Assembly: GCA_016718345.1 (NCBI GenBank)
Contig: JADKDN010000017.1
Coordinates: 1-31,433 of the forward strand
Direction of reading: 5' to 3'
DNA from: Flavobacterium sp.
GTDB lineage: Bacteria; Bacteroidota; Bacteroidia; Flavobacteriales; Flavobacteriaceae
Length of the DNA stretch: 31,433 nt
A program made the translations under genes and the position numbers. The notes beneath the pieces were generated by a model. That model did no database searches. It was not told the DNA's origin and worked only from the letters and a program-made list of their open reading frames with translations. This document shows positions 17,132 through 24,894 of the stretch, piece after piece. Within the stretch, counting starts at the first letter, position 1. Every line of letters begins with the position of its first letter.

Positions 17132-18100
17132 ATGATAACAGAATTCCAAAATATGGATTTAGCAAAAGGACATCCTATTCAAAATTATTTAGATGAAACA
17201 CTTCTAATTCAATCTATTGCAGATAACCTTATTCAAGTTGACATCAAAAATGACTTTCAGAGGTTTTATAATTTATTCAACCAACTGACAACAATTGAAA
17301 AACGTTTTGAACGTAAAGAAAATCAGTTATTTCCTTTTCTTGAGCAAAAAGGTTGGACTGGTCCTTCACAAAATATGTGGTCTTTTCATGATATTATTAG
17401 ACAAATATTTAGAATTGTTAGACAAAACATTGAAAATAAAAATTTAATTTCTGCAAAACACAATACCGAATTAGCAATACAAAACATAAATAGATTATTG
17501 GAAGTGGAAGAAACCGTATTATTTCCAAATGCTTTAGAAATTTTATCTGATGATGAGTGGAAAGTAATGCGAAAAGGAGAAGACGAAATCGGTTGGATGT
17601 TAGCCGATGTTCCACCAAACTTTCCGAACGAACCTGAGTACATTCATCCATCACAAGATACTGAAAAAAGAACTGACGTGGTTTTTGATGAAAAAGCAGC
17701 ACATTATGATGAAGGGTATATGACTGTTGAACAAGTAAACTTACTTTTTAAAACTTTACCTATTGATTTAACCTATGTAGATGAAAATGATAAGGTGATT
17801 TTTTATAATAGAGGAGAAGAAAGAGTTTTCCCAAGGAGTGCTGGAATTATTGGAAGAGAAGTTCGCTTTTGTCACCCACCAAAAAGTGTTGATACTGTTT
17901 TAAAAATTTTAGAAGCTTTCAGAAAAGGAGAACAAAACGAAGCTTCTTTTTGGATAAACTATAAAGATCGATTAATATACATCCGTTATTTTGCTGTTCG
18001 TAATTCAGAAAAAGAATACAAAGGAGTTGTTGAAATGTCACAAGACATAACCGATATTAAACAAATTAATGGAGAAAGAAGATTGCTAGAATGGAACTAA
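17132..18100 (+). CDS. hemerythrin HHE plus PAS domain protein
   Basis: 322 residues. N-terminal hemerythrin-like bundle: 'GHPIQNYLDE', 'RFERKENQLFPFLEQKG', 'WSFHDIIRQ', 'LLEVEETVLFPNALEI', with His/Glu residues where a di-iron site would sit. A linker follows, then a PAS domain (~205-315) with 'LPIDLTYVDENDKVIFYNRG', 'VRFCHPPKS' and 'GVVEMSQDIT'. This matches DUF438/PAS proteins but lacks their N-terminal DUF438 domain. It could bind O2 or NO at the di-iron centre. It starts 1 bp after norD and overlaps norE by 10 bp, so it is co-translated with the NOR accessory genes. No output domain is seen. Confidence 0.8.
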   Translation: MITEFQNMDLAKGHPIQNYLDETLLIQSIADNLIQVDIKNDFQRFYNLFNQLTTIEKRFERKENQLFPFLEQKGWTGPSQNMWSFHDIIRQIFRIVRQNIENKNLISAKHNTELAIQNINRLLEVEETVLFPNALEILSDDEWKVMRKGEDEIGWMLADVPPNFPNEPEYIHPSQDTEKRTDVVFDEKAAHYDEGYMTVEQVNLLFKTLPIDLTYVDENDKVIFYNRGEERVFPRSAGIIGREVRFCHPPKSVDTVLKILEAFRKGEQNEASFWINYKDRLIYIRYFAVRNSEKEYKGVVEMSQDITDIKQINGERRLLEWN

Positions 18101-18662
18101 AAGATATAAAAATAAATTACCAAAATTTCTATTATCCGCCAGGAGGAATTTTACTTTGGATTATCATTTTTCTAGAGCTAATAACCTTTGGAATGGCTCT
18201 TGTTGCTTTGGTTTTTAGTGCTAAAGAAAATCCACAACTTTTTCACGAATCTAGTTTGCATCTTAATAAAACTTTTGGAACTATTAATACGATTTTCTTA
18301 CTTGCAAGTGGTTTTTAGTAAATGCAGTTCATAATTTTAAAGAAAACAATTTCAATAAAGCTTCATTTCAGGTCAAAATTGCAATGATTGGAGGTTTGCT
18401 TTTTATTCTTCTTAAAAGTATTGAATATTATACAAAAATAGCATCTGGTTTTGTTTTAGATACCAATACATTCTTTACCTTTTACTGGCTTTTAACGGGT
18501 TTTCATCTCATTCATGTTATTGTCGGATTGGTGATTTTATTTGTGCTAAACAGAAATTTAAAAACTAAAGCTATTGAAGATGTCGAAGCTTCAGCTGCTT
18601 TTTGGCATATGTGCGACTTGATTTGGTTACTGCTTTTTCCCGTTTTATATCTAATTTTCTAA
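18091..18662 (+). CDS. norE: NorE, cytochrome c oxidase subunit III-like (frameshifted)
   Basis: About 190 residues, five membrane helices. 'YYPPGGILLWIIIFLELITF' at the start and 'FYWLLTGFHLIHVIVGLVIL' with 'EASAAFWHMCDLIWLLLFPV' near the end are the subunit III landmarks seen in NorE. The first frame stops at 18316-18318 (GGTTTTTAG); adding one T gives 'LLASGFLVNAVHNFKENNFN' and joins the halves. NorE helps NOR activity in denitrifiers but is not a catalytic subunit. The start overlaps the previous stop (ATGGAACTAA). Confidence 0.87.
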
Positions 18663-18664
18663 CT

Positions 18665-18904
18665 ATGAAAAAGGAACTAACATATACCTTCGCATTATTA
18701 CTATTGTTGACATTTGCTACTTTTTTAATAGTCAATCTTCACTTAGATTCTTTCATAAAAGAATGCTTAATTCTAACACTATTTTCTGTTAAGTTTTTAT
18801 TAGTTGCATTTCAGTTCATGGAGCTTAAAAAAGCGCATTCTTTTTGGAAAATCTCAACAATAGCAATTTTAATCATTATCAATTTAATCATAATTATTTC
18901 ATAA
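18665..18904 (+). CDS. norF: NorF-like, prokaryotic cytochrome oxidase subunit IV family
   Basis: 79 residues from ATG 18665, 2 bp after the norE stop. Longer readings starting at 18602 lie inside norE and are not credible. Three membrane helices, with 'FSVKFLLVAFQFMELKKAH' matching the conserved core of small subunit-IV/NorF proteins. It is an accessory of the NOR complex and the last gene of the main nor cluster. Confidence 0.75.
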   Translation: MKKELTYTFALLLLLTFATFLIVNLHLDSFIKECLILTLFSVKFLLVAFQFMELKKAHSFWKISTIAILIIINLIIIIS

Positions 18905-18915
18905 AAAATAAAACC

Positions 18916-18929
18916 ATGATTGAAATCAT
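18916..18929. promoter_or_regulatory. ATGAT-N4-ATCAT box upstream of osmC-norC2-norB2
   Basis: ATGATTGAAATCAT, the second copy of the 5+4+5 palindrome. Its centre is 35.5 bp before the end of a weak -7-like element (GCACTTTG, 18951-18958), nearly the spacing seen at norC. It lies 47 bp upstream of the OsmC start, suggesting separate activation of the downstream group by the same regulator. Confidence 0.5.
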
Positions 18930-18975
18930 AAAATTAGAGAACCAAAAATAGCACTTTGCAAATAAATTTTAAAAA

Positions 18976-19413
18976 ATGGAAAATCACATTTATAATGTAA
19001 ACTTAAAATGGGAAAGCGACAGAAAAGGACTTATCTCATCTCCCGAATTACCAACAACAATTGAAGTTGCAACTCCTCCTGAATTTGACAAAGGAATGCC
19101 CAACATTTGGTCTCCTGAACACTTATTTACGGCTTCTGTCTTGAGTTGTTTTATGACTACTTTTTTGGCAATTTCTGAATATTCAAAATTAGATTTTATT
19201 TCATTTGAATGTAGTTCTGATGGTATTCTTGAAAAAATAGAGGGTAAATACTTAATGACCAAAATTATTGTAAAACCAATATTGACAATAGCCGACTTAA
19301 ATAAAATAGAGAAAGCACAACGTGTTTTAGAATTATCTGAAAAAGCATGTTTGATTTCAAATTCAATCAAAAGTGAGGTTATATTGAAGCCAACAATCAA
19401 TATTGAAAACTAA
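18976..19413 (+). CDS. OsmC/Ohr-family protein
   Basis: 145 residues. The OsmC fold is recognisable from 'WSPEHLFTASVLSCFMTTFL' with Cys58 and from the second cysteine Cys125 in 'LSEKACLISNSIKS'. These are the two reactive thiols of OsmC/Ohr peroxidases, which reduce organic hydroperoxides. It is preceded by the activator-type box and followed within 10 bp by the second norC, so it is probably co-transcribed with the divergent NOR pair. A role in nitrosative or oxidative stress fits this setting but is inferred. An opposite-strand reading frame (18990-19400) is a shadow. Confidence 0.85.
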   Translation: MENHIYNVNLKWESDRKGLISSPELPTTIEVATPPEFDKGMPNIWSPEHLFTASVLSCFMTTFLAISEYSKLDFISFECSSDGILEKIEGKYLMTKIIVKPILTIADLNKIEKAQRVLELSEKACLISNSIKSEVILKPTINIEN

Positions 19414-19422
19414 TAAATAGTA

Positions 19423-19832
19423 ATGGTGACATCCAAAAAATACTTGTTTTTTTATCGCTACTAATTAGTCTTTTTTTAGCGTATAATTTTATTATTTATA
19501 CTTCAAAAGAGGACTATGGAACAATTCATTTTTCCAAAAAAGCGATACAAGGTGAAACCATTTGGTTAGAAAATAATTGCAATTCTTGTCATCAATTCTA
19601 TGGTCTGGGCGGTTATCTTGGCCCTGATCTTACTAATATTTATTACAAAAGAGATGAAGCCAATATAAAAACGATGCTAACTAGTGGTGTAAATGCAATG
19701 CCAAAATTTAGTTTTAATGAAGATGAAAAAGAAGCTTTAATTCAATTTTTGAAAGAAGTTGACCTAACAGGTTATTATCCAAACAAAGAAGCAAGTATTG
19801 AATATAACGGTTGGGTTGAAATAAAAAAATAA
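19423..19832 (+). CDS. second NorC-like membrane-anchored cytochrome c (frameshifted)
   Basis: About 137 residues. ATG 19423 reads MVTSKK and then needs one extra A in the A6 run at 19435-19440 to continue as 'ILVFLSLLISLFLAYNFIIY', a membrane anchor. The cytochrome domain follows with CNSCH (C53, C56, H57 in the repaired numbering), 'FYGLGGYLGPDLTNIYYKRD' and the likely Met ligand in 'GVNAMPKFSF'. It is NorC-like in size and order but clearly diverged from the NorC at 7931. It lies 5 bp before the divergent NorB-like gene, so the two form a pair. Confidence 0.8.
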
Positions 19833-19837
19833 GTAAC

Positions 19838-21163
19838 ATGAAAACAGATAAATACCCGCTTTATTTTATTTACATCGGTTTAATTTCACTTCTTTTTGGG
19901 CTTCTTTGTGGATTACTAGCTGGATTTCAATATATAACGCCAAGTTTTATTAAAGAATTTTTGCCTTTCAATGCGCTGCGTCCGCTTCATACACTTTTTG
20001 TTGTTTCCTGGATATTGCTTTCGGCAATTGGAGGAATTTATTACTATATAAAGCCAAAAAATCAAAACTTAGTAAGAATTCATTTTTGGCTTTTTATTAT
20101 AACCGGAATAGGAATAATAGTTTCTTATTTAACTAAAAATTTTGCAGGAAAAGAGTATTTAGAATTTCCTAGTTACTTTTATTTTCCAATTGTATTAGGA
20201 TGGATTTTATTTGGCATCAATTATTATAAAACCATGCTGTCTTCATTTAAAAATTGGCCTGTTTATTATTGGATGTGGGCAACAGGAATTGTTTTTATGA
20301 TATATCATTTTACAGAAGCTCATTTGTGGTTGTTGCCTTATTTCAGAGATCATTTTATTCAAAACATTTCATTGCAATGGAAATCGGGAGGCTCTTATGT
20401 AGGCTCCTGGAATATGCTGGTTTATGGGACATCGCTATTTGTAATGTCTAAAATAAGTAATGATGATAGTTATGCAAAATCAAAAAAAGCTTTCTTTTTT
20501 TATTTTTTAGGATTAACCAATTTAATGTTTGGTTGGGCACATCACATTTATATTATTCCAACCGCTCCTTGGATTCGATATTTGGCTTACGCAATAAGCA
20601 TGACCGAATGGATTATTTTATTTTCGATAATTTATGATTGGAAAAAAAACCTATCTAAAGAAAAGCAAACCAAATTTTTATTAGCATATCGATTGATGAT
20701 ATTGGCAGATTTCTGGGTGTTTTTAAACATCATTTTGGCATTATTAATTTCTATTCCATCTATCAACTTATTCACACACGGAACACATATTACAGTTGCA
20801 CATTCGATGGGTACGACTATCGGAATTAACACTTTGATATTACTATCATCAATAGCTTTTATTATCGATTCTGAAAACAAATTTACTCTAGTCTCTGAAA
20901 AAAGAATTGCTTTTGGAATCAAGATTTTCAATTTTTCATTCCTTATATTTTGGGCAAGTTTACTAATTATGGGAATCAAAAAAGGATATTGGAATTTCTT
21001 TAGTAAGAATGAATCTTTTAGTCAATTACAGGATTCTTTACATTGGATTTATGTTTTATTTGTCATCTTTGGACTCGGAATTTTTATAGGTCTTTATATT
21101 ATTGTATTTGAATATTTGAAAAACATAAAATCAATTTCTAAAAACAACCCTAATATTTTGTGA
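19838..21163 (+). CDS. divergent NorB-like haem-copper oxidase superfamily protein, altered active site
   Basis: 441 residues, about 12 membrane helices, alignable to the NorB at 8376 over its length. Kept: His51 (haem b), His235-His236 (two FeB histidines, FGWAHHIYII), His322 (haem b3) and Glu257. Changed: the third FeB histidine and the two glutamates of HLWVEGVWE are absent (here 'WKSGGSYVGSWNMLVYG', and no His anywhere between 173 and 234). The low-spin haem b ligand of the H-x-H pair is Met324 (AHSMG). It is thus unlikely to be an ordinary NO reductase. Alternatives include a distinct NOR-family enzyme, an NO-dismutase-like activity or an electron-transfer/sensing protein. Paired with its own cytochrome c and an OsmC protein. 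Its 3' end overlaps nrdG. Confidence 0.85.
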   Translation: MKTDKYPLYFIYIGLISLLFGLLCGLLAGFQYITPSFIKEFLPFNALRPLHTLFVVSWILLSAIGGIYYYIKPKNQNLVRIHFWLFIITGIGIIVSYLTKNFAGKEYLEFPSYFYFPIVLGWILFGINYYKTMLSSFKNWPVYYWMWATGIVFMIYHFTEAHLWLLPYFRDHFIQNISLQWKSGGSYVGSWNMLVYGTSLFVMSKISNDDSYAKSKKAFFFYFLGLTNLMFGWAHHIYIIPTAPWIRYLAYAISMTEWIILFSIIYDWKKNLSKEKQTKFLLAYRLMILADFWVFLNIILALLISIPSINLFTHGTHITVAHSMGTTIGINTLILLSSIAFIIDSENKFTLVSEKRIAFGIKIFNFSFLIFWASLLIMGIKKGYWNFFSKNESFSQLQDSLHWIYVLFVIFGLGIFIGLYIIVFEYLKNIKSISKNNPNIL

Positions 21164-21807
21164 GTTTTCAATTTTTGATGAATTAATTTTTGATGAAGGA
21201 GTAAGATTTCCTAATGTTTCAACATTATTTTGAAAGTGTTGAATGTAATAATTGCCTTTATATTTTTTCAATTCGAGAAAATGCATCATTTGGTTTAATT
21301 CAGCATCAGAAATCAATTCGGAATGATAAGTAGTTCTTACTTCAAATTGTATTGTACTGGCTAAAAGAAGCTCAAGGGAATGTTCAAATTCATCAAACAA
21401 ATTAGACTTTGTTACAGCATTATAACTATACTTTGTTGCTTTAAAATCTAATGCGACATAATCAATTAAATTATTATTGAGTAATTGCTTTACTACTTTT
21501 GAGTTCGATCCGTTAGTATCTATTTTGACTAAAAAACCTAATGCTTTCACTTCTTTAATTTGCTCGACAATATTTTTATGAATTAAGCATTCACCACCGC
21601 TAAAAACTACGGCATCAAGTAATCCTTTGCGTTTTTAAGAAAGAAATTGTTTCAGAAAAAGTAATGGCCTTTTCCTAAAACAATTTCGGGATTATAACAA
21701 TACAAGCAACGCATATTACAACCTGCATACCATAGAATGCAAGCTGATTTATTCGGATAATCTAATAATGTAAATGGAGTAATATTGCAAATTGGTTTGG
21801 CTAACAC
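21131..21807 (-). CDS. nrdG: anaerobic ribonucleotide reductase activating protein (frameshifted)
   Basis: Radical SAM enzyme that installs the glycyl radical in NrdD. The 4Fe-4S motif is CNMRCLYC within 'ILWYAGCNMRCLYCYNPEIV', followed by 'DAVVFSGGECLIHKNIVEQI' and 'ALGFLVKIDTNGSN'. The frame is broken by an apparent extra C near 21678 and lost A bases near 21640. The start is GTG at 21807-21805, overlapping the nrdD stop (CTAGTG), typical of nrdD-nrdG pairs; 'KPICNITPFTLLDYPNKSA' follows. The end overlaps the opposite-strand norB-like gene by 33 bp, a tail-to-tail overlap. Confidence 0.87.
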
Positions 21808-23961
21808 TAGTTTTCTCTGAAATGTACACGCTGTTTATGTTCTCCTTTTTTACCAATATTAAAACTCTCAACTGGGCGATGATACCCCATTACTCTTGTG
21901 TAAACCAAACATTTAGTTCTTAAATGTTGATTGTGCTCTAAAATTTCTCCGATTTTGTATTCATTTTGGATTATTGTATTTAATTGTTGTTTATTGAACT
22001 TTCTAATAAAGTTTCATTATCTAATTCCTCTAAAAGTTTTTTCATCACATTTTGGGCAATACTCGTGCTCACCATTCAAATATCCATGCACTGGGCAAAC
22101 ACTAAATACAGGAGTTACAGTTATATAAGGTAATCTGAACTTGGTTTAAAACCGTTTTTTACAAAGTTTTTACATGCTTCGGACGAGCTAATTCTTTCAT
22201 TCATATATAAGTGTAGCACGGTTCCACCTGTATATTTGCACTGTAATTCATCTTGCATCAATAACGCTTCAAAAGGATCTTGCGTGAAATCTACAGGAAT
22301 TTGAGAACTATTTGTATAATAAATGTTTTCTCCTTGACCTGCTTGAAGAATAGTTGGAAATCTTTTTTTATCTTCTTTGGCAAAACGATAAGTTGTTCCT
22401 TCAGCAGGTGTGGCTTCAAGATTGTAAAGATTACCTGTTTGTTCTTGAAACTCTTTCATTCTATTTCTGATATAATCTAAAATTTCCATGCAAAAGTTGT
22501 TTCCAAAAGTTGTGGAAATATCATCTTTGTCATTTGTGAAATTGCGAACCATTTCATTCATTCCGTTAACACCAATAGTTGAAAATGATTTCTAAAATGA
22601 GGTAAATACCTTTTCGTATACGGAAATAAACCTCTATCATACATCTCTTGAATAAAAGTCTTTTTTCTCTAATGTTGATTTAGCAATTTCCATTAATTTA
22701 TCTAATTGCTCAAAAAATACTTCTTTATTACCTTCATATAAATAACCTAATCGAGCCATGTTGATAGTAACAACTCCAATGCTTCCTGTCATTTCGGCAC
22801 TTCCAAAAAGCCCGTTACCTCGTTTTAGTAATTCTCTTAAATCTAGTTGTAATCGACAACACATACTACGAACGGCATTTGGTTTATAGGCACTTTCGTT
22901 TTCAACTTTATTGCCTTTTTCATCTAATATGTATTGGCTTCCAATAAAATTTTGGAAATAAGAAGAACCAATTTTTGCAGTGTTTTCAAAAAGAATTTCG
23001 GTGTTTTCGCCATTCCAATCAAAATCTTCGGTAATATTTACTGTTGGTATTGGAAAAGTAAATGGTTGACCATTGGCATCACCTTCCGTCATTACTGTGT
23101 AATAGGCTTTGTTGATCAAATTCATTTCTTCCTGAAAATGCTCATAACGTAAATCCGTTAGCTTATCAACTCCACGCTCATTAGCTTTTACTAAAAGATC
23201 ATAATTGAAATTACCTTCAAAGAAATGATGGTTGTTTTTAGTTGGGATTTGGGTTTTTAAATCGTCAGGAACAACCCAATCTAATGTTATATTGGTAAAA
23301 GGAGATTGCCCCCAACGTGCAGGAACATTCAAATTATAAACAAAACTGCGAATAGCTTTCAACACTTCATCAAAAGTCAAATTATCTTTAAATACGTATG
23401 GAGCTAAATAAGTATCAAATGAGCTAAATGCTTGTGCACCTGCCCATTCACTTTGTAAAATTCCGAGAAAGTTTGCCATTTGTCCCAATGCTTCTCTAAA
23501 ATGAGAAGGAGGTTTGCTTTCAACTCGACCACGAACACCATTAAAGCCATCGTTTAACAAAACTCTTAAACTCCAACCTGCACAATAGCCTGTTAAACAA
23601 TCCAAATCATGAATGTGAATATCGCCGTTCCGATGGGCATAACCTTCTTCTTTTGAATATACTTTATCCAACCAATAATTTGCAATAATTTTACCTGCAA
23701 CATTATTTACTAAACCTGCATTAGAATATGATGTGTTTGCATTAGCGTTAATTCTCCAATCGGTTTGTGAAATGTATTCTTCAATAGTTTGTGTGCTGTC
23801 AACATAGGTTGTATCATCATTTAATCCTGCTACATGTTCACGTTGTAACTTTCTTGTATGACGGTAGATCATAAAGGAACGCTTTTCTCAATAGCATCTT
23901 TTATTTTGTAAGATTCAAATGGTTTGTAATCACCATTTCGTTTAATCACGAATTTTTCCAT
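21807..23961 (-). CDS. nrdD: anaerobic ribonucleoside-triphosphate reductase (frameshifted, ATP-cone deletion)
   Basis: Class III RNR, converting NTPs to dNTPs without oxygen. The catalytic core is clear ('YAHRNGDIHIHDLDCLTGYC', 'NVPARWGQSPFTNITLDW', 'MTGSIGVVTINMARLGYLYE'). Near the C-terminus are the zinc motif CPVHGYLNGEHEYCPKC and the glycyl radical loop 'TRVMGYHRP'. The N-terminus is MEKFVIKRNGDYKPFESYKI, the beginning of an ATP-cone. It then jumps to the cone's end (MIYRHTRKLQREH), so about 50 residues of the allosteric domain are missing near 23870. Five further single-base indels lie near 22660, 22595, 22141, 22035 and 21995. It follows ric by 32 bp. Confidence 0.87.
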
Positions 23962-23993
23962 GGTATAAATATTTTGTCTCTATGTTTATTTTA

Positions 23994-24721
23994 TTAGTGG
24001 AGATTAAGTTTTGTTTCCATTTCTTTTGCTTTTGGGAACACTATGTTGTTTTCTAAATGAATGTGTTTGTGCAAATATTGTTCAAATTCTTTCAACATAG
24101 CAAAAGTTACTTTGTAGGTTTCACAAGCGTCAGATGGAGGATCGTAATCATTTGTGAGTTTTGCAATTTCTCTAAATCGTTCTCCTTCTGCATCATGTTC
24201 ATTCATCATCATTGCAATAGGATTACTTACGGTTCCAAAATGAGGATGCTCAATAGCAGTATTTGTTCTTAAAGCGTTAAATAATTTTTTAATAAAAGGG
24301 AATAGAACCAATTCTTCCTTTTTCATATGCTGAGCTAATTCTCCTGTAGAGGTTTTAAAATGTTCAGTGATTTCAAATAATTCTGAATGATTTTTACCAT
24401 GTACTTTGCAAAGTTTGTCAAGATATAATAGCAATGCAGCTGATTTTCTTCAACATAACGATGATGTACTTTCTCAATGTAATCAATTAATAAGTCAATT
24501 GGCCAAGATTTAAAATCTATATCTTGTGTTGTTTTCGTATTAAGAATATCATCTATTTCGTGTTGAACTTCAATTGAATCTATTCCTTTTTTGTTACACG
24601 CTTCCTCCAAAGTGATATTTCCTTTACAACAAAAATCTATTCCATATTTTGAGAAAACAGAAGCTGTTCTGTAATCTTCAGCTACCCACTCTCCTATTGT
24701 TGGGTGTTCTAATATATTCAT
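23994..24721 (-). CDS. ric: Ric/YtfE/ScdA iron-sulphur cluster repair di-iron protein (frameshifted)
   Basis: About 243 residues. The N-terminal DUF542 domain has the CCKG motif (Cys31, Cys32: 'YGIDFCCKGNITLEEACNKK'). The C-terminal hemerythrin-like bundle has the expected His/Glu pattern: 'YIEKVHHRYVEEN', 'LCKVHGKNHSELFEI', 'MKKEELVLFPFIKKL', 'MMNEHDAEGERF', 'HKHIHLENNIVFPKA'. Two frames are joined by adding one A near 24436 (NQAALLLYLDKL). Ric repairs Fe-S clusters damaged by NO or oxidants. It heads a minus-strand operon ric-nrdD-nrdG and shares a divergent control region with nadA. Confidence 0.92.
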
Positions 24722-24748
24722 AATATTGAAATTTAAGTTTCATCAATA
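24720..24748 (+). repeat. 29-bp direct repeat, copy 1 (ric leader)
   Basis: Begins ATAATATTGAAATTTAAGTT and is identical over 29 bp to 27374-27402, same orientation. This copy begins at the ric start codon and covers its leader up to the predicted ric -7 element. The two copies bracket nadA-nadB. Confidence 0.8.
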
Positions 24749-24751
24749 ATA
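24744..24751 (-). promoter_or_regulatory. predicted -7 element of ric-nrdDG operon
   Basis: The minus strand reads TATTATTG, one mismatch from TAnnTTTG. The ATGAT-N4-ATCAT box centre (24781.5) is about 37 bp upstream of its end, matching the spacing at norC. Confidence 0.4.
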
Positions 24752-24774
24752 CAACCGTTTTGAAATAAAAAATT

Positions 24775-24788
24775 ATGATTTTAATCAT
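24775..24788. promoter_or_regulatory. ATGAT-N4-ATCAT box between ric and nadA
   Basis: ATGATTTTAATCAT, third copy of the palindrome. It is about equally far from -7-like elements on both strands (24744-24751 for ric, 24811-24818 for nadA). One bound Crp/Fnr-type activator could therefore serve both divergent operons at the class II position. Confidence 0.55.
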
Positions 24789-24789
24789 A

Positions 24790-24818
24790 TTGTTTGAATA
24801 ATTTGAATCGTTACTTTG
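24790..24818 (+). promoter_or_regulatory. predicted nadA promoter
   Basis: TTG at 24790-24792, 18-bp spacer, TTACTTTG at 24811-24818 (one mismatch to TAnnTTTG). The end of the -7 element is 36.5 bp from the centre of the palindrome at 24775-24788. Confidence 0.4.
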
Positions 24819-24894
24819 AAATTATTATTATTGGGGGGTAGAATTGCTAAAATACCCAGGTTATTATTTATATAATTTCAAAATTTGTATTTGT

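Noticed and set aside
18990..19400. Minus-strand 136-residue frame
   Set aside because: Lies wholly within the OsmC-like gene, whose motifs are clear; the opposite frame has none.
19838..21163. Calling the divergent NorB a cbb3 or aa3 oxidase subunit I
   Set aside because: It lacks the oxidase helix-VI HPEVY or YxxH patterns and aligns best with NorB in order and spacing of the retained histidines.
24844..24894. TTG at 24844 as the nadA start
   Set aside because: It adds 17 residues unlike the family; GTG 24895 gives normal length and cysteine numbering.
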